Source: DAITPV01 sp050692555
GTDB taxonomy: Bacteria; Actinomycetota; UBA4738; CALAEC01
Assembly: GCA_050692555.1 (NCBI GenBank)
Contig: JBOGVS010000039.1
Span: 1-26,258 of the forward strand
Reading direction: 5' to 3'
DNA: 26,258 bases
The stretch's first letter is position 1; each line of letters begins with the position of its first letter. The notes beneath the pieces were generated by a model, which saw only the letters and a list, made by a program, of their open reading frames with translations, was not told the DNA's origin and made no database searches. Below are positions 1-6,114 of the stretch, one piece after another. The translations under genes were made by a program, and so were the position numbers.

Positions 1-694
1 ACACGATCGCCGTCCACGTCGCCGCCCGACTCGGCAGCTCCCATGACTCGCCGGCGACGCGGGACAGGATCAGGAGCAGCACGCTGCCCACCCCCATGGC
101 CGCGGCGTTCATCGAGACCGGGTGCGCTTTGGGGAACCACTTGGCGATCACCCCGGCCTCTCCCACGGCCACCGCCGCTCCCAGGAAGGCGAGCACCGAC
201 CCGAGAGGAACCCCGCCGGGAGCCCCGAACATCACCACGATCCCGGCCAGGGCCACGAGGGCGCCCACGAGGGCCCGCCAGCGGAACCGCTCCTGCCCCT
301 GGAAGAACGCCAGCAGGAAGGTGGTCAACGGCGCCAGCGACAGCAGCACGGCCCCCGATCCCGCCGAGGCCTCCTGGAGCCCAACGTAGGCGAGGGCATA
401 GAAGGCGCCGAACCCGAGCAATCCGTAAAGGCTGGCCCCCACCAGAGTCCGGCCTCGAGGGAACGGAACCCGCAGTGCCATCCCGATGAGAGCCAGGATC
501 GCGGCCGAGACGATGAAACGAGACCCGGCTCCCCAGAACGGCGGGAGTTCTGAATTGCTGAAACGAACCGCGACGAAGTTCGCTCCGCCCAGAAGAACCA
601 TGGCCAGGAAGGCTCCCAGGACCACCGCCGGGGCCACCGCCGCTTCCTGGGGAGTGGGTGGCGCTCCTGCGTCGCCACGTGCTGCCGCGCTCAC
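1..694 (-). CDS. EamA/DMT-family transporter, 3' end cut by window edge
   Basis: Reading leftwards from a GTG at 692-694, the frame is open to the window edge (231 codons). It encodes a very hydrophobic protein with regularly spaced Ala/Leu/Val/Gly helices. The N-terminus is a short hydrophilic tail, then a helix with LLGGANFVAVRFSN, then LPPFWGAGSRF and later LQEASAGSGAVLLSLAPL. This pattern (N-terminal helix, then 'P..wg..R', then 'Al...as.gsaall..l.Pl') is typical of the EamA half-repeat of drug/metabolite transporters. The family usually has about 10 helices in two repeats and about 290 residues, so the last helices are missing here. The substrate cannot be told from sequence. The ribosome site is weak (AGGA about 12 nt upstream). 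The long frames on the other strand are shadows. Confidence 0.85.
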   Translation of the reverse strand, partial: MSAAARGDAGAPPTPQEAAVAPAVVLGAFLAMVLLGGANFVAVRFSNSELPPFWGAGSRFIVSAAILALIGMALRVPFPRGRTLVGASLYGLLGFGAFYALAYVGLQEASAGSGAVLLSLAPLTTFLLAFFQGQERFRWRALVGALVALAGIVVMFGAPGGVPLGSVLAFLGAAVAVGEAGVIAKWFPKAHPVSMNAAAMGVGSVLLLILSRVAGESWELPSRAATWTAIV

Positions 695-790
695 TGCCCA
701 AGCATCCTGTCATGCCGAGGCCCGGCACAACGGCAACGCCCACCGAAACGTTGCCGTATCTGGAGATATCCAAGGAGGAGGCCACAGCGG

Positions 791-1131
791 TCAGCTGAGG
801 AGTCCGGTCGTCTGTCCGCCCTCGATGATATGGCCGTCCGGTCCCGAACGTATGCGCGGATCTCTCGCCCGTGGTCCTTCGGTTCGGTGAGGAATTGGGC
901 CCCCTTGGCCGTCCAGCCCTCGTAGATCTGATTGATGTCGGCGACGCGGACGTTCAGGAAGGCGCTGGTGCGGTCGGGATCGGTCGGGGTCACGAGGCTG
1001 ACGTTCGGTTTGTCGTCGGTAGGACCGCCGCCTTCGTTCAGGATCAGCCATGTGTTCGCCACCTTCATGATGACCGGGTCGCGCTCCAGGAGCACCCGGC
1101 CATCGGAGAGCTTCGTGTAGAAGTCGCGATT
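791..1131 (-). pseudogene. VOC/glyoxalase-fold protein, 5'-truncated and frameshifted
   Basis: The frame reading left from about 1131 gives DFYTKLSDGRVLLERDP, then ANTWLILNEGGGPTDDKP, FLNVRVADINQIYEGW and GREIRAYVRD. This is a recognisable vicinal-oxygen-chelate domain of the glyoxalase/bleomycin-resistance superfamily. After YVRD the frame breaks. The expected ending PDGHIIE-GQTTGLLS is present one frame over and stops at 791-793. Restoring one G near position 840 (GTCCGGTCCC to GTCCGGGTCCC) would rejoin the frames. The first beta-strand and the start codon are also missing: upstream of DFYTK the DNA is the antisense of the redoxin signal peptide. The gene is therefore broken at both ends of its reading frame, by real decay or by assembly error. 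The substrate is unknown. Confidence 0.75.
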
Positions 1132-1667
1132 GCCATCACACTCCTGTTGGCGTCCTGCGGCGGCGGGGGCGATCCCTCGACGAAGCAACAACCTCCTCGG
1201 GTGGGGTCACCCGCCCCCGACTTCGAGCTGCCCGAGGCGCGTGGGGGCACGGTCTCGCTCGCCGGCTTTCGGGGAGAGCGCGCGGCACTCCTGTACTTCA
1301 GCATGGGCCCGGGGTGATACGGCTGCATGCAGCAGGTAGTTGACCTGCACGAGAACAGGGAGTTCCAGACGCTGGACGTGGAGCTGCTAAGCATCTCCCC
1401 CGACTCCGTCGAGGACTGGCGCGAGGGCGTGGAGGAGTTCGGGATCGAGAGCCCGGCGCTCTCGGACGCGGGGAACCTGGTGGCGGATGCCTACGGCGTA
1501 ATGCAGTGGGGCATGCCCTCTGGCGAGCCGGGACACACGTTCATCCTTGTCGATCGGAGGGCCGCATCCAATGGATCCGGGACTACGGCGCACCGGAGCA
1601 TGGCGGCGCGATGTACGTCCTCCCCGACGAGCTCGTACCCGAGCTCGACCAGCGACTCTCACCGTAG
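1117..1667 (+). CDS. Redoxin (AhpC/TSA-like) lipoprotein, candidate selenoprotein; start missing, one frameshift
   Basis: The frame encodes the end of a lipoprotein signal (AIAITLLLASC, Cys as lipidation site), the redoxin opening GSPAPDFELPEARGG, then LLYFSMGPG, an in-frame UGA at 1315-1317, and YGCMQQVVDL. The same frame continues with LLSISPDSVEDW, GIESPALSDAGNLVADAYGV and GEPGHTFILVD. Homology holds on both sides of the UGA without a frame change. The UGA sits where the peroxidatic/first redox Cys belongs, giving a U-x-x-C motif. After VD, at about 1555-1557, one base seems to be missing. The expected end GRIQWIRDYGAPEHGG...LDQRLSP lies one frame over and stops at 1665-1667. No good start codon precedes the signal peptide. 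The likely role is a membrane-anchored thiol/selenol peroxidase or thioredoxin-like protein outside the membrane. It is either a real selenoprotein in poorly assembled DNA or a decaying gene. Confidence 0.72.
1315..1348 (+). promoter_or_regulatory. UGA (Sec) codon with SECIS-like hairpin
   Basis: The UGA at 1315-1317 is followed by a perfect 6-bp hairpin, GCAGGT (1332-1337), loop AGTTG, ACCTGC (1343-1348). The apical loop begins 20 nt after the UGA and has G as its second base. Bacterial SECIS elements are known to be short stem-loops inside the coding region just 3' of the UGA, with a small apical loop carrying an early G. The geometry fits. It has not been tested by folding software, and a 6-bp stem alone can occur by chance in GC-rich DNA. 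Confidence 0.55.
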
Positions 1668-1842
1668 GCCGCAGCTCGCCGACGGGGCGCCGCGCCGCCA
1701 CGCGGGCGGACGGGGCCCGCTGCCGCTTCGGTCCAGCGAGGTACCGCTCGGGCTCGTGTGGTTATGCCGAACTACATCCGCGCGTTTGCAAATGGTTTGC
1801 AGCACCGTTTTCGATGCCCTTGACCTGGGCTTTTGCCCTTCG

Positions 1843-1916
1843 TTGCGCGGGCTGGATTTGAACCAGCGACCTCTGGGTTATGAGCCCAGCGAGCTACCAG
1901 ACTGCTCCACCGCGCG
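1843..1916 (-). tRNA. Initiator tRNA-fMet (CAT anticodon)
   Basis: Read on the minus strand this is a full 74-nt cloverleaf: acceptor CGCGCGG/CCGCGCA, D-arm GAGC...GCTC, anticodon stem CTGGG/CCCAG with loop CTCATAA, variable AGGTC and T-arm GCTGG-TTCAAAT-CCAGC. Two initiator hallmarks are visible: the C1-A72 mismatch at the end of the acceptor stem, and three consecutive G:C pairs at the base of the anticodon stem. The discriminator base is A. CCA is not encoded (ACGA follows), so CCA would be added after transcription. Confidence 0.96.
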
Positions 1917-1921
1917 CTCCC

Positions 1922-1927
1922 ATGCTA
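1922..1927 (-). promoter_or_regulatory. Possible -10 box of the initiator tRNA
   Basis: TAGCAT (minus strand) lies 5 nt upstream of tRNA base 1, a plausible -10 (TANNNT) placing transcription start at or near the tRNA 5' end. No convincing -35 was found in the 28 nt between it and the UPF0182 stop. Confidence 0.35.
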
Positions 1928-1955
1928 GCAAACCGGGGCCCGCTCCGGCGAGCGG

Positions 1956-4805
1956 CTAGGTTCCTCCCCCGCCGCCTCCCCCTCCCTCGGCGGGCTGCTC
2001 CCCCTGGGTCCCCACGCCGGCCAGCGCGGCGGCCTCCTGGATGGCCGCCTCGGCGGCCTCGACCTCCTGCTGGTAGGTGGCCAGGTCGCCCTGAATCAGG
2101 GCCTCCTGTGCCGCATCGAAGTGCTGCTGGGCCTCGGCCAGCAGGGAGGCCACATCGGCCACGGGCTCCTCCGTGGGCTCGCCCGGTTCCTCCGCGGGCT
2201 CTTCAGGCTGTTCCGCAGCTCCCTCGAACAGAACGGCGAGCGCATCGCCCAGGGTCTCGGACATCTGGACCTGCTCGCCGTTTACCACCACCACTCGCTT
2301 GAGCTCGGGGATCCCGGCGGCCTCCTGGGCGGTCCGGAGGTACAGGGGCTGCACGTACAGGAACGACTGGCCGATGGGGATGGCCAGGACGTCGCCGTAG
2401 ATCACCCGGGACCCCAGCTGGTCGAACAGGCTGAGTTCCCGGGACACGTCGGTGTCCTGTGAGATCAGCGAGGTGACCTGGGCCGGCCCCACCACGTTGC
2501 GCGCCTGGAACTGGAAGCTGGTCAGCTGCCCGTAGCTCGCCGGGTCGGAGTCCGCGGCCATCCAGGCCACCATGTTGGGACGGTCGGCCGGGGTGAACGG
2601 CGTGAACAGCAAGAACCGGGCCTCCTCCTCCCCGGGGAGCGGGACCAAGACGTAGTAGGGCTCCAGCGCCGTGGTGGCATCCTCCGGATCCCTGGACACC
2701 TGGGGGACCGCCCAGAAGTCCTCCTTGGCGTAGAACTGCCTCGAATCGGTGACGTGGTAGTTGGCGTACTGGTTGGTCTGGACCCGGAACAGATCCTCCG
2801 GATACCGGAAGTGTGCCCGAAGCGACTCCGGGGCCTCGGCCACCGGAGTGAACAGGTCGGGGAACACCTCCTGCCAGGCCTGGATCACCGGATCGTCCTG
2901 ATCCACCAGGTAGAACGTGGTGGTCCCGTCGTAGGCGTCCACCACGACCTTCACCGAGTTCCGGATGTAGTTCACCTCACCGGACAGATCGCTTCCGGTC
3001 AGTTCGGCGAGCTCAACCCGTTGAGAGTACGGGAACGTGTTGCTGGTGGTGTAGGCATCCCAGATCCACACGAACCGCCCGTCGACGATGGCCGCGTAGG
3101 GGTCGTGGTCGTATTCGAGGAACGGGGCGATCTTCTGGACCCTGCTCCTCAGGTCGGTGTTGATGAGGATCCGGCTGTCGTCCTCCACGAGCCCGGAGAT
3201 CACCAGGTTCACGTCTCGGTACCGCCAGGCGAAGGCCAGCCGGCGGAACAGCCCTCCCATCTCGATGCCCCCGGACCCCGAGTACTGGGTGAGCTCCTGT
3301 CCCCCTTCCTCGCCCTGGGGGAAGTCGAACTCCTCCGTCCCCGTTCCCACCATGACGAACGGCACGTCGGTGACCTCCTGGAAGTAGGTCCGGGGCTCCT
3401 CGAGCTCCCCGGCCAGGGTTCCCACCGGCGGGATGTCGTTCAACACGAACGCCGGGGCCCCCTCCGGGGTGACCTGGTCCACGCGGCTGGCCGAGCCCCC
3501 AAACCCGTGCGTGTAGAACAGGTGCTGGTTCTGCCACGTCAGCCCACCCGCCGGGATCCCGGATTGGGCGACCTCTCGGGGCGACAACATGACCACTCGG
3601 CGCTCGCCATCGACCACGTACCGATCCACGTCCACGTCCACGAACTCGTAGTACGGGCGGATCCGCTGGAGCTGGAGGTAGGACTGCCGGAGGACGTCGG
3701 GGTTCCACAGGCGGATGTTCTGGACGGTCTGCGTGGCTCCCTCGATCTCCTCCGTGGTGACGGTAGGCTCCGCGGGGAAGGATCTGGTCTCCACCTGGGC
3801 CAGGCCGTAGGCGCTCCGGGTGAACTCGATGTTCCGGTCGATGTACGGAGCCTCCCGCTGGAGCTCCTGCGGGGCCACCCGGAACCGCTGCACGAACCCC
3901 GGATAGATCGCTCCGACCACCACCGAGGCCAGGGCCAGGAGCCCGATGCCCAGAGCCGGAAGCGCCCATCCGCGGAACCGGATGTTCACCAGGAACAGCA
4001 CGGCGCACAGGATGGCGATCACCACCAGGAGCCGGAGAGCCGGGAGGTGGGCGTTGACGTCGGTGTACGAGGCTCCGGTCACCGTGCCCCGCGGCGACAT
4101 CAACAGATTGAACTGCTCCAGGCGGTACCCCCATGCCTTCACCAATACGATCAGTCCCAGGAGGACCGACAGGTGCACCTTCACCTGTGGGGTGACTCGT
4201 TCCCCCACCGACCGGAACCGGATCCCGCCCCACAGGTAATGCCCCCCCGCGACCACCACGCCGATCACCACCAGGGAGGTGAACAGCCACCCCTGGACGA
4301 ACTGCTGGAACGGCAGCGAGAAGACGTAAAAGGACACGTCCCTCCCGAATAGCGGCTCGGCCTGCTCGAAGGAGACCGTGCCCGCCACGCGCCACTTCTG
4401 GTACACCTCCCACTGTCCTGCCACTCCAGCGGCCGCGAAGACGGCGAACAGCAGGGCCACGGCGGGGAGCATCCACCGGGCGTAGGGCTCGAAGGCGGCC
4501 CGGTACCGCTCCACGGCCTCCTCTTCCGCCGAGAACACCCGGTATTTGGGGCGCAGTCGCCGGACGATGAGCAGGTTCACGTACAGGATCACGAAGAAGG
4601 CCAATCCGAAGACCAGGGCCAGCACCAGCCGAGACCAGAACCGCGTCCAGAAGACGCTCGAGTACCCGACTTCCCGGAACCACAGGATGTCGATGTAGAA
4701 GCCGGATATCGCCCCGAGGATCAGGGCGATCCCGATGGCCCCGAGAACCAGCCAGAGGAGCAAGCGGCGACGAGGCCTGCGAAGGGGAACGGCAGCGCGA
4801 ACCAC
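1956..4805 (-). CDS. UPF0182 family large membrane protein
   Basis: This 949-residue protein matches the UPF0182 family (mycobacterial Rv3193c type), which has no established function. The first roughly 310 residues hold about seven transmembrane helices, with the family motif FYIDILWFREVGYSSVFW after the first helix and VSFYVFSLPFQQF further on. A large, probably extracytoplasmic domain follows (RNIEFTRSAYGL, YFGE-type segments, FYLVDQDDPVIQAW). The C-terminus is a low-complexity tail: a Glu/Pro-rich stretch, an Ala/Gln/Glu-rich coiled-coil-like helix pair, and a run of eight glycines. The start is GTG with no Shine-Dalgarno, but an extended -10 lies 9 nt upstream. It follows the FecR gene by 55 nt. 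In mycobacteria the neighbour is the PDZ/Lon-like gene; here two genes lie between them. Confidence 0.93.
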   Translation of the reverse strand: MVRAAVPLRRPRRRLLLWLVLGAIGIALILGAISGFYIDILWFREVGYSSVFWTRFWSRLVLALVFGLAFFVILYVNLLIVRRLRPKYRVFSAEEEAVERYRAAFEPYARWMLPAVALLFAVFAAAGVAGQWEVYQKWRVAGTVSFEQAEPLFGRDVSFYVFSLPFQQFVQGWLFTSLVVIGVVVAGGHYLWGGIRFRSVGERVTPQVKVHLSVLLGLIVLVKAWGYRLEQFNLLMSPRGTVTGASYTDVNAHLPALRLLVVIAILCAVLFLVNIRFRGWALPALGIGLLALASVVVGAIYPGFVQRFRVAPQELQREAPYIDRNIEFTRSAYGLAQVETRSFPAEPTVTTEEIEGATQTVQNIRLWNPDVLRQSYLQLQRIRPYYEFVDVDVDRYVVDGERRVVMLSPREVAQSGIPAGGLTWQNQHLFYTHGFGGSASRVDQVTPEGAPAFVLNDIPPVGTLAGELEEPRTYFQEVTDVPFVMVGTGTEEFDFPQGEEGGQELTQYSGSGGIEMGGLFRRLAFAWRYRDVNLVISGLVEDDSRILINTDLRSRVQKIAPFLEYDHDPYAAIVDGRFVWIWDAYTTSNTFPYSQRVELAELTGSDLSGEVNYIRNSVKVVVDAYDGTTTFYLVDQDDPVIQAWQEVFPDLFTPVAEAPESLRAHFRYPEDLFRVQTNQYANYHVTDSRQFYAKEDFWAVPQVSRDPEDATTALEPYYVLVPLPGEEEARFLLFTPFTPADRPNMVAWMAADSDPASYGQLTSFQFQARNVVGPAQVTSLISQDTDVSRELSLFDQLGSRVIYGDVLAIPIGQSFLYVQPLYLRTAQEAAGIPELKRVVVVNGEQVQMSETLGDALAVLFEGAAEQPEEPAEEPGEPTEEPVADVASLLAEAQQHFDAAQEALIQGDLATYQQEVEAAEAAIQEAAALAGVGTQGEQPAEGGGGGGGGT

Positions 4806-4814
4806 GATCGGGTC

Positions 4815-4820
4815 AGCCTA
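4815..4820 (-). promoter_or_regulatory. Possible extended -10 for leaderless UPF0182 transcript
   Basis: On the minus strand TGG-TAGGCT lies 9 nt before the GTG start in the 55-nt gap after the FecR gene. TGN plus TANNNT fits an extended -10, and the short distance fits a leaderless mRNA. No -35 was identified, and no ribosome site is visible for this gene. Confidence 0.35.
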
Positions 4821-4860
4821 CCAGAGGGGTGTGTGAACCGGCGCCGGCCCGTGGCTCAGA

Positions 4861-6114
4861 TCAGAGGCCCAGCCCGCCGGAGCCGGGACCGCCAGGGCCG
4901 CCGCCCAGGCCGTCTACCACGTCGTCGATGGTGCAGGAGACCGGGTCGCCGCATCCGCCCGAGTCACCGGGGTCCGTCTGATCGTCCGGCGGTGGCGCCT
5001 GCCCGGCCGAGCCGCCACCGTCGCTGCCGCCATCGTTGTCCGGCGGCTGGCCGCCCCCGTCCGCAGGACCGCCGCCTCCCTTGGTGCCGCCGGTGGTTGT
5101 ACCGCCGGAAGAGGTGGTGGGAGACGTTCCGCCGGTGCCTCCTCCCCCGCCGCCGCCTCCTCCCGCGGCCGCCTGACCGGACGCAGCGGGGGGCGGGGCC
5201 ACTGCGCGGGCGATGAGGCCGGTGATCCGCCCCAGTTCGCGAAGCACTTCGGTACTGGCCAGCCGCCACTCGGCGACCACGATGATCCAGTCGGCGCCGA
5301 GGAGCCGGAGATCGACCACGTCCTCCAGGGCCCGGCCCAGGGACACGCCTGCGAGGCGAGCGCCCTCCTGCGCCAGGACCGCGGCGACCACCGATTCGGC
5401 CGGCCGGGCCTCCCGGAGGACCGACGAGAGAAGCTTCTTGGGGAAGTCATCGAGCACGCTGGTGATCGTCGGACCGGCGTCTCCGGGGAGCTGACGGGCC
5501 AGCCCGCGCTCCAGCTGGCTGAGGTCGATCCCCAGGTCGATCGCCGCTCCGAGGAGCTCGGCATCCCACGGGTCGTCGGGTCGCACCGACAAGGGCTGCG
5601 GCCCCCGAGGGATCGCTCCGCCGGCCACCAGGGTGGCCTCCCGAAGGGCGGGGATGGGTTCCAGGCCGGAGCCCGGCACGAACGCGGCACCCCGGTACAC
5701 CCCGACCGTGGTGGAGAACCCCCGGTCGACCCGGAACACTGTATCCCGTCCCTCGATGCGGGCGTCGCCGGTGCCCAGGGACAGACCGGGGCCGGTCCGG
5801 ACCAACGCACTGCCCGCCAGGAGCTCGGGCTGGTCTTCTTCGCCCAACAGGAACTCGGCGTCGGGAGCCAGCTCCAGCCGTCGCTCGCCTGGGAGAACCA
5901 CCTCGGCCCGCCCGCCGGTCTCCGTCAGCAGCCGGTCGCCCGCGGAAAGCTGAGCGCCCTCCTCGAGGAGGAGGGCCTCTCCATCGTGGACCAGACGGAC
6001 GTCGCCGGACAGGGGAACGACCCTCGGGACCCCGGAGCCGGGCCCTGGGGCGTCTGCGCACGCGCCGGCGGCCAGGGCTACGGGCAGGATGACGGCCGCG
6101 AGCCTGCGCATCAT
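4861..6114 (-). CDS. FecR-domain lipoprotein with Gly-rich tail
   Basis: The 417-residue product starts with MMRRLAAVILPVALAAGAC, a lipoprotein-like signal with the lipid Cys at 19. Residues about 33-150 form a FecR-like domain: VVPLSGDVRLVHDG, then GAQLSAGDRLLTETGGRAEVVL, ELAPDAEFLL, LLAGSALVRTG and RVDRGFSTTVGVYRGAAFV. This repeat of short beta-strands is the FecR/SH3-like pattern of proteins that sense or bind at the cell surface. A helical stretch follows (VLDDFPKKLLSSVLREARP), then about 110 residues of Gly/Ser/Thr/Pro/Asp-rich linker with a Cys pair, CGDPVSC, near the end. Its ATG overlaps the stop of the kinase gene (ATGA), so the two are probably translated together. A role as ligand or accessory sensor for the kinase is inferred only. 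Confidence 0.85.
   Translation of the reverse strand: MMRRLAAVILPVALAAGACADAPGPGSGVPRVVPLSGDVRLVHDGEALLLEEGAQLSAGDRLLTETGGRAEVVLPGERRLELAPDAEFLLGEEDQPELLAGSALVRTGPGLSLGTGDARIEGRDTVFRVDRGFSTTVGVYRGAAFVPGSGLEPIPALREATLVAGGAIPRGPQPLSVRPDDPWDAELLGAAIDLGIDLSQLERGLARQLPGDAGPTITSVLDDFPKKLLSSVLREARPAESVVAAVLAQEGARLAGVSLGRALEDVVDLRLLGADWIIVVAEWRLASTEVLRELGRITGLIARAVAPPPAASGQAAAGGGGGGGGGTGGTSPTTSSGGTTTGGTKGGGGPADGGGQPPDNDGGSDGGGSAGQAPPPDDQTDPGDSGGCGDPVSCTIDDVVDGLGGGPGGPGSGGLGL

Noticed and set aside
1315..1317. Reading the UGA as a simple nonsense mutation of a dead gene
   Set aside because: Not excluded, since the gene has other damage. However, the UGA falls exactly on the redox Cys position and is followed by a SECIS-like hairpin, so Sec is the better first hypothesis.
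1788..1800. GCAAA-TGG-TTTGC inverted repeat
   Set aside because: A 5-bp stem with no linked gene start or partner site; expected by chance.
1827..1838. GGGC-TTTT-GCCC hairpin just 3' of the tRNA as terminator
   Set aside because: Only a 4-bp stem and no T-tract on the minus strand.
2754..4352. 532-residue plus-strand ORF antisense to UPF0182
   Set aside because: Composition (Pro, His, Arg, Gln repeats) and full overlap with a clear family member mark it as a shadow.
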